From: Chloroflexota bacterium
Lineage (GTDB): Bacteria; Chloroflexota; UBA11872; VXOZ01
Length of the DNA stretch: 64,000 nucleotides
Reading direction: 5' to 3'
NCBI GenBank assembly: GCA_026710945.1
Contig: JAPOQA010000039.1
Coordinates: 33,118-97,117, forward strand
Shown: positions 50,946 to 59,187 of the stretch, in pieces
Layout of the letters: each line of letters starts with the position of its first letter
Numbering within the stretch: the stretch's first letter is position 1
The notes under the pieces: model-generated
Told to the model about the DNA's origin: nothing
Databases searched by the model: none
The model's input: the letters and a program-made list of their open reading frames with translations, nothing else
Program-made: the position numbers and the translations under genes

Positions 50946-51886
50946 TGGCGAACACCATACGCCTTGGTGAGTGGCTGTGTTTCATTGAGGAAGAATACTT
51001 GTCGACGTTCATCAAGGAGGGTGGCGCGTCCATCAAGTTTGCTGTTACGGAAGATGGACTGAAACCGGCGTTGTATGAAGCTGTGGAGCGCCGCTGCCGG
51101 GAATTGGATTGTATTTTTGTCAAAATAGACGCAGCGAAGACGAGAGTCTACATGCCCCAAGACATCTTCTTCGAGATGGCGAAGCAAGTAGACTGGCGAC
51201 TATCGGCTCGGCGCCTCGTTTTGCGTTTTGCTAAGGAAAGTGGATATAGGGTTGATGCGATTGATCCAAGCAAGGCTGATAATATCTTCGCTGCGATTGG
51301 GGAAGTAAACGACGGGCTGGACCCAACCTTTGTGCTTCATGAGTTAAGGCCTAGGATACAAGATAGCGTGTTCAAAGAGTATCAGATGGCTAAAGATTTT
51401 AGAGTTGCTATGAGTCACCTTTGCCTCGCTGCGAACACTGATCAGCCAGTGATTGATTGGTTAACAGGAGATAACACAAAGGTAAGCAGTGTTAAGCCAT
51501 TTGCAATCCATACTCCCATCAATCGGACTACGGCACGCCACTTTATTCAATCGGCGCTCTTCTGGTTCTGGTACGTGGGGCACGGGGGGACAGTGATAGT
51601 GCTCGATAGTTCCCGTGTAACGGTTTCTCGAAATCCAAGGGATGGATTGAAATACTATACAAAACCCATGGCAATGGACCACTATGAGCTTCTCCGGGAG
51701 TACATCGATGAAACAGACAAATTGATTGGCGCATTGCTCATAGTCGTGACGGACAGCGCATTCCTTGATTACGATGACCGTTCTAGAGGATTTGGCATGT
51801 ATCAAGCCCTTATGACAAGAGTCATGGATGACGTTCGCGACAAGGAGTTGGTCAACCCGATCGCTTCTTTAGTTCGGCTGTCCTAA
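50945..51886 (+). CDS. Cassette protein B: P-loop-less relative of DUF2791 ATPases
   Basis: 313 residues, GTG start overlapping the upstream stop. The C-terminal half parallels the ATPase encoded next: VIDWLTGDNTKVSSVKPFAI corresponds to FWSGERIKVATVKDGLRQIG, GHGGTVIVLDSSRVTV to YNGWVVLLDEVELIG, and ALLIVVTDSAFLDYD to PGLVVVGTVTSDFAA. The Walker B Glu is Ser (LDSS) and no Walker A is present, so it is probably a catalytically dead partner. The N-terminal 130 residues (RLGEWLCFIEEEYLSTFIKE, FAVTEDGLKPALYEAVERRC) look like one or two winged-helix-like domains. Relationship is by eye. Confidence 0.65.
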   Translation: MANTIRLGEWLCFIEEEYLSTFIKEGGASIKFAVTEDGLKPALYEAVERRCRELDCIFVKIDAAKTRVYMPQDIFFEMAKQVDWRLSARRLVLRFAKESGYRVDAIDPSKADNIFAAIGEVNDGLDPTFVLHELRPRIQDSVFKEYQMAKDFRVAMSHLCLAANTDQPVIDWLTGDNTKVSSVKPFAIHTPINRTTARHFIQSALFWFWYVGHGGTVIVLDSSRVTVSRNPRDGLKYYTKPMAMDHYELLREYIDETDKLIGALLIVVTDSAFLDYDDRSRGFGMYQALMTRVMDDVRDKELVNPIASLVRLS

Positions 51887-51902
51887 GAAAGAGGCTGGAG
51901 CC

Positions 51903-53177
51903 ATGATTAGCGCCATAGATGTGAAAGACGCCTTTGCTTGCAAGCGGGCGTTGGAAGGGCTGCGAAACGGTGTGCCTAACGAGGAAGCCGTAAAGCTCTT
52001 GGGGTGCAATCAGCCACAGGCGGAGAGACAGTTCGAAGAGTTGCTGTCCAAGTCGATCGATTCGGATGGCCCGCCTTCCCATGCGTTAGGGATGCTGGTT
52101 TCGGGAGACTTCGGCACCGGAAAATCACACCTCCTTTCTTACTTGGAACATCAAGCATTGTCACAGGGTTTCGTCTGCAGCAGAGTGACGATTAGTAAAG
52201 AGACACCCCTCTACGACTTAGCGAAGGTTTTTAAGTCCGCAGTAGACTTTGCACGGATGCCGAACCGAACTGGGCAGCTAATGGAAGAACTCGGGCTTAT
52301 ACTTGAAAAATCAGATGCATACCCTCGCTTCTTTCTCTGGGCCGATTCTGAGCAGAACGGGCTACACCGTATCTTTCCGGCAACCCTGATGGTGCATGAA
52401 CGGGCAAGTGACTTTGATCTTGTTAGCGAAATCCGTGCGTTTTGGTCAGGAGAGAGAATCAAGGTTGCCACCGTCAAGGATGGACTTAGGCAAATCGGTC
52501 AACTGCCGAACTATCCCTTCAGAGCGCCGAAAGTAAAGGAGTTACCCCCGCAACGGTTGCGATTCGCAACGGAACTGATAAAGGGGGCAGGATATAACGG
52601 TTGGGTCGTATTGTTGGATGAGGTCGAATTAATCGGCTCCTACACTCTGCCGCAGCGAGCCAAGTCCTACGCAGAAATTGCCCGTTGGTTGGGAAAGGTT
52701 GAAGATGAGGGGTGCCCGGGGCTCGTGGTGGTTGGCACAGTGACAAGCGACTTCGCGGCAGCCGTTTTAGGAGATTCCGGCAAGCAGGATCGCCATAACG
52801 CAGCCCATCGGTTGCGCTCAAGGGGAGATGATGTTACCGCGGCCAGGGCTGAAACGGGCATGAGAGTCCTCGAACGGGAAGCTACTCCATTAGAACCTCC
52901 GACCGACGAGGACGTGAACGCAACAATTGAGAAACTGCGGCAAATCCATAGCGTTGCCTACGTTTGGGATGCGCCAAGAAGAGAGGGAAAGGCAGGCGGA
53001 GCGGGATATCAAGGTAGAATGCGGTACAAAGTGCGAGCAGCGATAAATGAATGGGACTTGCTGCGCTTGTACCCAGATTCCCGCCCTGAAACGGAGGGTA
53101 CGGAGATTTCAATTAGCTATGAAGAACAACCAGATTTGGAGAAAGAGGTTAAGGACGGCGAGGGCGAGGATGAATAG
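51903..53177 (+). CDS. Cassette protein C: DUF2791 (BREX BrxD-like) ATPase
   Basis: 424-residue P-loop ATPase. The N-terminus (KRALEGLRNGVPNEEAVKLLG) and Walker A with its surroundings (VSGDFGTGKSHLLSYLE; GDFGTGKS at 68-75), then RVTISKETPLYDLAKVF, are the hallmarks of DUF2791 proteins, which include BrxD of BREX/Pgl phage-defence systems. Walker B is VVLLDE (235-240). The C-terminal 40 residues are acidic and perhaps disordered (EEQPDLEKEVKDGEGEDE). It starts 16 bases after protein B. No BREX methylase, PglZ or BrxHI helicase is near, so this is not a canonical BREX locus. Confidence 0.82.
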   Translation: MISAIDVKDAFACKRALEGLRNGVPNEEAVKLLGCNQPQAERQFEELLSKSIDSDGPPSHALGMLVSGDFGTGKSHLLSYLEHQALSQGFVCSRVTISKETPLYDLAKVFKSAVDFARMPNRTGQLMEELGLILEKSDAYPRFFLWADSEQNGLHRIFPATLMVHERASDFDLVSEIRAFWSGERIKVATVKDGLRQIGQLPNYPFRAPKVKELPPQRLRFATELIKGAGYNGWVVLLDEVELIGSYTLPQRAKSYAEIARWLGKVEDEGCPGLVVVGTVTSDFAAAVLGDSGKQDRHNAAHRLRSRGDDVTAARAETGMRVLEREATPLEPPTDEDVNATIEKLRQIHSVAYVWDAPRREGKAGGAGYQGRMRYKVRAAINEWDLLRLYPDSRPETEGTEISISYEEQPDLEKEVKDGEGEDE

Positions 53178-53448
53178 GAGATCAATGAACGGTTCTCCTT
53201 TAGAAATACGCTGTCCGCTTGGCCAAAGCATGGCTTATAACCACCCATGACCGTGTGGTCACTGTCATGACCATGACAGAGTCTTGACTTCTCTGACCCC
53301 GTATGCTGTGCAGCGACAGTCACACACGCACCCCTTACAGCTACGGGCCAACACAGGTTCGAGCAAGGTGAAATTGACTCTACTCAGAGCAAATTCAGTG
53401 CTATCCCTGTCCCGTTGCTGAGAAGCAAGAGCATCCGCACATCCTCAA

Positions 53449-55506
53449 TCACCTCCTGCCGAAAAGCTTGTCTAAGAGTCCATTCCCCCGCCCGGTGAGT
53501 TTCGCTCCCAAGAACTCCTCCAGTTCTCTGCGATTCAGCACAGTCCGGCCGCCGACGCTGGCGTTGTCGTCGATGAGGGTGGAGGGGACGTTCTCCCAGT
53601 CGAATTCGCGCCGTCCGAAGGTGTCTTTCTGTTCGATGACGATGACTTTGTCGGCTTCCAGAATCCAGCCGGTGGGGTGGTCGCCCTCTTTGTTCATGCG
53701 GGTGGCGCGCCGCAGCAGGTGCTCGAGCTGTGACTTGACCCGCTCGTGGCGTTTGTCCGCGTATTCGTCCCACGTGACAGGCTTGCACCATGCAGGCGGA
53801 CTGTCGTCCAGCAGGTCGCCGATCAATTCCGCGAGGATGGTAGATGAGAACGCGAGCCAGTCCTCGGGTTGGGGGGTCTCGTCAAAGCGAGCGAGCGTAC
53901 GCCGCAGATACTTGCGGTAGAGGTGCGTGGAGAGGCTGCGGCGCACTTCCTGGATCTTCAGGTGCAGCTCGTGGCGCAACTCTTCCTTGTATGAGGGCAG
54001 CGCGGTGGTGGTGTAGATCATCAGGCTGCGTTTGACGATCTGGTCGGTAAAGGCCTTCAACTCCTGGTTCATCGAGAGCACGAAACAGGGATATTCCGTG
54101 ACCTGCGGCGGATTCTCGTCCTTGATGACATCTTCGCCGTGATTGCGTATAGCGGGCCTGCCGATGTCGTCAAATACGGCCGGAAACCGCTTGTAGGCGT
54201 GCTGGATGTCTCTTAGTCGAGCCCGGGTAAAGTCCCGCTTATCGATGCTGTACGACTTGCCGAACATGGATGACATGAGCGTCTCGATCAGGCTGGACTT
54301 GCCGCACGACGGCTTGCCGTAGACTATGGCGAACGACGGGAACCGGAAGATGTCCCCCTGGTGGCCGGCCAGTGTGCGCATGTCGCACATGAAGGGCGCG
54401 AAGTAGAGCCACGACCAGAGGATGAAATAGTCCCGCTGCAGCCGTTCCACCCCCATGCCGCCTTCGAACGTGCCTTCGTAGTTGCTGAAGAATTCCACCA
54501 GCAGTCTCGCATCTGACTTTGCGGCGGCGAGGTCGGCTTCCAGCGAATATGGTTCGCCGAGGAGCAAGACGCTCTTTGTGTCCCTGTCGATGGATAGCTC
54601 GCGGTGGTCGGTCTCTTCCTCGGACTGCACGACGCGGATGCGGCTGGACTCTCTGACGATCTTGCGCCGGATGTCGGGTGTGATCTGCTGCTTGCCACTG
54701 CGGGGCGAAGGGATGAGGTTGGCCACCACCGGTGGAATCGCTGCTTTCATCTTTTCAATGCGCTCTATTTGCGCGGGAACGGCAATGTGGGCCCCTTCGG
54801 CTGCGCCCTGCTCGCTCTCCGGCGTGTCAATTACCAGAGTGGAGAGGTCTTCAGGATCGAGGACGGGCACTTCCTGCAGCGCGATTTCAGTACTTTCGAT
54901 GCGCTCTGGTGGCAGCGGCAGCTCGTCGGATGCCCGGTCCCGAATGGCTTCATACATGCCGAGGTAGTGAGCCCACGCGGCGCGATCATCGTCGAAGCAG
55001 ACCAGAGTCTCGGATTGCCGACCACCAAAGGCCGTCTCCGATAGGTTCGCGGATCCGACAAGGGTGCGGGTGCTGCCGGTCTCGGTTTTCTCCAGCAGGT
55101 AGAGTTTGGCGTGGGCGATCTGCTTGCGCAGCACGCGAAAGCGGGCTTGGCCTTCCCTGACGCGGCTCAGGATGAACGCATGGCGTTCATCGGAAAGGTT
55201 CTTGATGGCGGCCCGCGTGTCACCGATGGCGACCTGCTGGAACGCCATGATGTCCTTGAGCGTGCGCAGCGTGCTCTCGCAGCCGAATACGCACTCGAAT
55301 TCGCTGAAGCTATGCTTCTCCAGCAGCCGAATGATCGCGCTCACACCTGCTGAGTAGGTGAGAATACGGATGCGGTCGTAGCCGTCGAACAGCGACCAGT
55401 CGAACTTTGCCTCCGACTCAAAGCGAACGTGCGCCACCCGCAGCCCACTGCCGTCGTTAAATTCAAAGCCGCGGTTTGCTAACTGTTCGGGTTCGCGAGA
55501 CGCCAT
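53449..55506 (-). CDS. PLD-nuclease-like domain fused to a P-loop ATPase
   Basis: 685 residues. The N-terminal 200 residues resemble a phospholipase D-type nuclease half: YDRIRILTYSAGVSAIIRLL, then His132-x-Lys134 in HAKLYLLEK and GSANLS (151-156). Residues about 310-560 form an ATPase: Walker A YGKPSCGKSS (396-405), Walker B AVFDD (443-447) and an Arg-finger-like IVKRSLMIYT, closest in look to AAA+/SF3-type enzymes. GGAGG lies five bases before the ATG. PLD-ATPase fusions occur among defence genes. It converges on the DUF2791 cassette (271 bases apart), but has higher GC and is probably a separate unit. A decayed copy of its 3' end lies at 48.3 kb. Confidence 0.75.
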   Translation of the reverse strand: MASREPEQLANRGFEFNDGSGLRVAHVRFESEAKFDWSLFDGYDRIRILTYSAGVSAIIRLLEKHSFSEFECVFGCESTLRTLKDIMAFQQVAIGDTRAAIKNLSDERHAFILSRVREGQARFRVLRKQIAHAKLYLLEKTETGSTRTLVGSANLSETAFGGRQSETLVCFDDDRAAWAHYLGMYEAIRDRASDELPLPPERIESTEIALQEVPVLDPEDLSTLVIDTPESEQGAAEGAHIAVPAQIERIEKMKAAIPPVVANLIPSPRSGKQQITPDIRRKIVRESSRIRVVQSEEETDHRELSIDRDTKSVLLLGEPYSLEADLAAAKSDARLLVEFFSNYEGTFEGGMGVERLQRDYFILWSWLYFAPFMCDMRTLAGHQGDIFRFPSFAIVYGKPSCGKSSLIETLMSSMFGKSYSIDKRDFTRARLRDIQHAYKRFPAVFDDIGRPAIRNHGEDVIKDENPPQVTEYPCFVLSMNQELKAFTDQIVKRSLMIYTTTALPSYKEELRHELHLKIQEVRRSLSTHLYRKYLRRTLARFDETPQPEDWLAFSSTILAELIGDLLDDSPPAWCKPVTWDEYADKRHERVKSQLEHLLRRATRMNKEGDHPTGWILEADKVIVIEQKDTFGRREFDWENVPSTLIDDNASVGGRTVLNRRELEEFLGAKLTGRGNGLLDKLFGRR

Positions 55507-55788
55507 ACCAGCCTCCGCCTAAGGGAAAAGCCTCCCGTGCCGATAGTATAATGCAAGATGACGCTGGGCAACGGTGCAGGTGAGAGGTGGGGTCAAAGTT
55601 TCGATAGGCCGGGAGGCGGCATTGCCGATACAATAATTGCGTACGAATTCCGTGCCGGCGGAACATGTGAGTCGGGTAGATATACTCCAAAAAAGGGATG
55701 GGGGACCGAGCGAACCGCATTGAAGTGTATCATGTCTTTGACAGCTAGAGTGTCGGCTCCCATTCAAGTCAAAGTGTGAGCTATTAGA

Positions 55789-56061
55789 GTGATGAACGTC
55801 CTCCGGCGCCTCAGTCTCTTTGCTGGCGCGACACCGCATACACTTTTGTCACGAATGAATCACATGGGCGTCTGGGGAGTGGAAAGCAGGAAGCTAGCCA
55901 TTTGCGGCCTGATCATTGTAATTGCGTTTTCCACAGCCGCAATGAGCTATGCAGTCCGTGTAGGCGCCCCAGTGTCCTTAGAGTGTAAGTACTATTACAC
56001 TGAAGAAGGAGGAAGCAGCAATAGTGCTACAACCGGCTGCGAAGTAGAGGTCTGCCAATAG
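55789..56061 (+). CDS. Small secreted or membrane protein, possible 5' part of a split gene
   Basis: 90 codons from 55789; a start at about 55855 ([14 protein letters not shown]) fits a signal peptide better. One hydrophobic segment ([20 protein letters not shown]) is followed by a short Cys-containing tail ([25 protein letters not shown]). The stop at 56059 is followed at once by the next frame, which is open from 56025, lacks its own signal peptide and continues in Cys-rich style. The two probably form one surface protein interrupted by a frameshift or a sequencing error. Confidence 0.5.
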   Translation: MMNVLRRLSLFAGATPHTLLSRMNHMGVWGVESRKLAICGLIIVIAFSTAAMSYAVRVGAPVSLECKYYYTEEGGSSNSATTGCEVEVCQ

Positions 56062-56084
56062 TCCCTGCCAATCCGCTGGGACCG

Positions 56085-56825
56085 TTGAGGGGGTGTGCCG
56101 TCAGTGATGGGGGATCTGAGTGTCAATTTAGTTGCGGTTCCGATCCCAGATCATGGTGCGGACTCTTCGATGATGATAACGTGGAGCCGCCGCCCCCGCC
56201 ACCACCGCCTACTCCCACTCCTGAACCGACACCTACTCCGATGCCGACACCAAGCGCTTCACCTACTCCTAGTCCTGTTCCTACGCGGAGGCCCGCTCCA
56301 ACGGCAACACCGGAACCACCACCGACTCCGCGGCCTACACCCAGTCCGACACCAGTCCCTACGCCCTCTCCAACGCCTTCGCCAGTACCAACGCCTACAC
56401 CAATCCCAACACCTATCCCTCCCACTCCGACGCCAACGCCAACCCCGACGCCTACACCGACTCCGACACCCACACCAGCATTGATTGCAGTTCCCACGGT
56501 TGCATTGATTGCTGAGCCCACTGCTGAGACTGCCGGAACGGTTGGTAACAATGTTGCCGCCACGCCTACGCCGGAGCCCGCCGCCGTTTCTGCGACAGCA
56601 ACTGCCGCTCTCCCAACAGCCGAGCCAGTGGTGCAGCCTGTGCAACGCGACTTGCAGCGGCTGGCCGCACCAGTCATAAGCAACACTGTTCCTCGTATCC
56701 GCAATACCTTGGGTGGCATTGCGTCAACGCCACGGAGGAGGATAACGCTGATGGTTATTCAGGGTCTTGCAAGCATCTTTGCAGTATCAGTCTTCGGATA
56801 CTTGATTCTGCGCAGGCGCCAATAG
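56085..56825 (+). CDS. Pro/Thr-rich surface protein with C-terminal membrane anchor
   Basis: 246 residues from TTG at 56085. Cys-rich start ([17 protein letters not shown]), an acidic step, eight Pro in a row, then about 100 residues of PT/TP repeats typical of a stiff, probably glycosylated linker. The C-terminus has a basic stretch, a membrane helix (about 222-240, [15 protein letters not shown]) and RRRQ at the end, as in wall-spanning or surface-anchored proteins. No signal peptide of its own; see the preceding entry for the likely N-terminal part. No ligand or enzyme domain is evident. Confidence 0.65.
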   Translation: MRGCAVSDGGSECQFSCGSDPRSWCGLFDDDNVEPPPPPPPPTPTPEPTPTPMPTPSASPTPSPVPTRRPAPTATPEPPPTPRPTPSPTPVPTPSPTPSPVPTPTPIPTPIPPTPTPTPTPTPTPTPTPTPALIAVPTVALIAEPTAETAGTVGNNVAATPTPEPAAVSATATAALPTAEPVVQPVQRDLQRLAAPVISNTVPRIRNTLGGIASTPRRRITLMVIQGLASIFAVSVFGYLILRRRQ

Positions 56826-56902
56826 GATTGCAGGGATCGCGATTACCGGCATTGATTGGTTCGCGACTGGCAATCGTGTTTAGCTAGACCAATGCCCCGC
56901 TC

Positions 56903-58801
56903 TTAAACCGGAGCAGGCACGCTTAGGGGCAAGGTCATGGTGAACACTGTGTACTCTCCGTGCACCGAGTCCACCGCAAGATCGCCTCCCAGTCGCCTGG
57001 CCACGTCTGCGGCGATAGGAAGGCCCAATCCGGCCCCCGAAACACCTTCCCGCGTTGAAAAGAATGGATTGAAAATCTGACCGAGCACGTCTTCAGCAAT
57101 GCCCGTGCCGTTATCACGTACCCGGATTTCGGCTGCGTCGCCAACCACCTGGGTAGAAACGGCCAGGTTCGGCTCATAGTCATCCTCAGAGGCTTCTTGC
57201 CTTAGTTGCATCGCATAGCAGGCGTTTCTGACGATGTTAAGCATTGCTTCGCCAAAATCCGTTTCTACGAGCGACAATTCACCCACCGCCGGATCCAGGT
57301 CAAATTCAGTCCGCACGGAAAAGCCCTGAGCTTCAGCGATAAAGCTGTTCACGCCGGACTGCACCGCGTCCCGCACCAGGCCGTTCAACTCTGTGACGAC
57401 CGGTTCTCCACCTACCACTCCCAGTCCCCGCATACGCTCCACGATTGCCAAGGCGCGCCCTCCGTTAGATAGGACACGGTTCAGACTAGCGGTCATTTCC
57501 TCGCCAATGTCATCCAGCAACGCCGTATCGTCTGCCGACATTCTGTCGCGATACGTGTCCAACATTTCGGTAAGTTCGTTGTATAGCTCCAGTGTCCCTT
57601 CGGAAAAATTATTGACAAAGTTTAGCGGGTTCCTGATTTCATGGGCAACACCCGATACTAATTCTCCGAGTGCGGCCAGTTTTTCCTGAGCAATCAATCG
57701 GGCTTGGGTACGTTTCAATTCCGCATTGGTCTGGCGCAACTCTTCGTAGAGCTTTTCAACCAGATTGAGACGCTGCACTTCCAGTGCTTGCTCTCGGAAG
57801 ACTTCCAAAGCGTTGGCAAGCTCCCCGATCTCATCCCGCCCCACTTCCGGTACGGGCGTTTCCAAGTCTCCGTCGGCCATGTGCCGCATGCGCTCCGACA
57901 TACGTGAGAGTCGCCGCACCATGCCGTTGCCCACCCATAACCAGGCAGCAAGCGTAGCCGCTATCACGCTTATCACGCTGATTCCCGTCAATAATGTCCG
58001 TCCCTCATCGAAGCTACTCACCGCTTGTCCGAGCGATTCTGCAGAGTGGGCGCGGGATGCCGCCAGCAGACTTGCGACGGCATTTTCCAATGCCACACTT
58101 GACGCGTCGAAGGAAGCCGTTAAGTCTTTAATGTTTGCGGTCAAGGCCAACTGAAGGCTGCGGACGTAGAATACCCCTTCGCCTTCACCCAGAGACGCCA
58201 CCGAAGGGTCAATGCCTAGCGCATGCAGCCTTGCAAACTCATCCCACAGCCGCTGCAACTCGGTTGCGCCCTCTGCTACCAGCACCTGTCGCAATACCGA
58301 CAACGCTGCCTCCGACTCGCCGACATTCGACCGGGCCGTCGCCAGAATCAATCGATAGTCGGCGGCAACCTGATTTGTACTAATCAATGCCTCACGGCTG
58401 CGGCCGAGATTATCAATTGCATCCGCCAATTCGTAGGCCGCATCGCTTACGGCTTGGGCATCCGGCGATAGGTCCGGTACGCCGTTTACTACATCCAATG
58501 CCGAGTCAATTCGCGCCAGAGAGGCGGCCACGGTGCCCCTTGCCAAGCCCTGAAGCCCAGAATCGGGCCCTGCTGCCAGACCCAGCCCCACATTGCGCAA
58601 GCGCTCGGACTCCTGAGCCACAGTCCAAGACGCCTCTAACGCCGGCACGGATTCTGACCGCACCTGGAAGTTTAGGTCACCGCTCTGTTCAAAGTAGAAG
58701 ACTCCTACCGCGCCGGATACGAGGGTGAGGATTACCGCGAAGCCCAAGGCTATGTATAATCGTGTTCCGATCCGCCGCCATCTGTCGACGAAGAATCCCA
58801 T
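56903..58801 (-). CDS. HAMP-domain sensor histidine kinase
   Basis: 632 residues. A membrane segment at about 16-38, a large external helical sensor (about 39-270), a second membrane segment (about 271-291), HAMP (about 291-345), a short coiled coil and the kinase core. His387 lies in SGVAHEIRNPLNFVNNFSEG, the H-box form found in kinases of two-component systems in cyanobacteria and Chloroflexota. N-box NIVRNACYAM, G1 DNGTGI and G2 SGAGLGLPIA are intact. No response regulator is adjacent, so the pathway cannot be named. The sensor domain has long heptad-like helices and no recognised ligand pocket. Confidence 0.93.
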   Translation of the reverse strand: MGFFVDRWRRIGTRLYIALGFAVILTLVSGAVGVFYFEQSGDLNFQVRSESVPALEASWTVAQESERLRNVGLGLAAGPDSGLQGLARGTVAASLARIDSALDVVNGVPDLSPDAQAVSDAAYELADAIDNLGRSREALISTNQVAADYRLILATARSNVGESEAALSVLRQVLVAEGATELQRLWDEFARLHALGIDPSVASLGEGEGVFYVRSLQLALTANIKDLTASFDASSVALENAVASLLAASRAHSAESLGQAVSSFDEGRTLLTGISVISVIAATLAAWLWVGNGMVRRLSRMSERMRHMADGDLETPVPEVGRDEIGELANALEVFREQALEVQRLNLVEKLYEELRQTNAELKRTQARLIAQEKLAALGELVSGVAHEIRNPLNFVNNFSEGTLELYNELTEMLDTYRDRMSADDTALLDDIGEEMTASLNRVLSNGGRALAIVERMRGLGVVGGEPVVTELNGLVRDAVQSGVNSFIAEAQGFSVRTEFDLDPAVGELSLVETDFGEAMLNIVRNACYAMQLRQEASEDDYEPNLAVSTQVVGDAAEIRVRDNGTGIAEDVLGQIFNPFFSTREGVSGAGLGLPIAADVARRLGGDLAVDSVHGEYTVFTMTLPLSVPAPV

Positions 58802-59187
58802 GCCCGCACTGTCTTCTAATAGGCCAACCCCCCTGAATTCGACATTGAATTCCGTTTAGAGAGGTTGCCTCAGCAGGTAGAATATCACAGACATATTGTC
58901 TTGGGACTGACAGGACCGAGACAAGCCCGCTTAGATGCAGGACACAATGAGTCAACCCGCGCCGTGAGCTGAACCGTGCGTAGGTCTCGTGGGAATCTCC
59001 GAGGCAAGCCCAAGAGTCGCGCCCCGTGGAAGAGTTTAGAGCTGAGAGAATTCTGGAGGCATGTTTCAATGCAGGTGCGGAGATACACACGGCACCTGGA
59101 GGCAAGAGACGTGTTTCGCAAACGTACGGTGCCCAATGCAGGCGACTCTAACTCTGAACTGTAATCAACTTGCGGCACTGAATGGCG
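58802..59187. other. Gap between kinase and MMPL-LysM genes
   Basis: Both neighbours are on the minus strand, so this should hold the kinase promoter and the end of the MMPL transcript. I see no clear -35/-10 pair, hairpin or small gene. Confidence 0.4.

Noticed and set aside
53178..53448. Repeated ATGACC/GGTCA words around 53247-53280 as a regulatory array
   Set aside because: Only two or three short imperfect words in a convergent gap; no consistent spacing or symmetry.
50142..55506. A complete BREX or Pgl locus
   Set aside because: Only a DUF2791-type ATPase is present; no PglZ, PglX methylase, BrxC or BrxHI is found in the window.
56123..56719. Minus-strand Gly/Val-rich frame
   Set aside because: Mirror of the PT-repeat codons on the plus strand; it has no start signals and an artificial composition.
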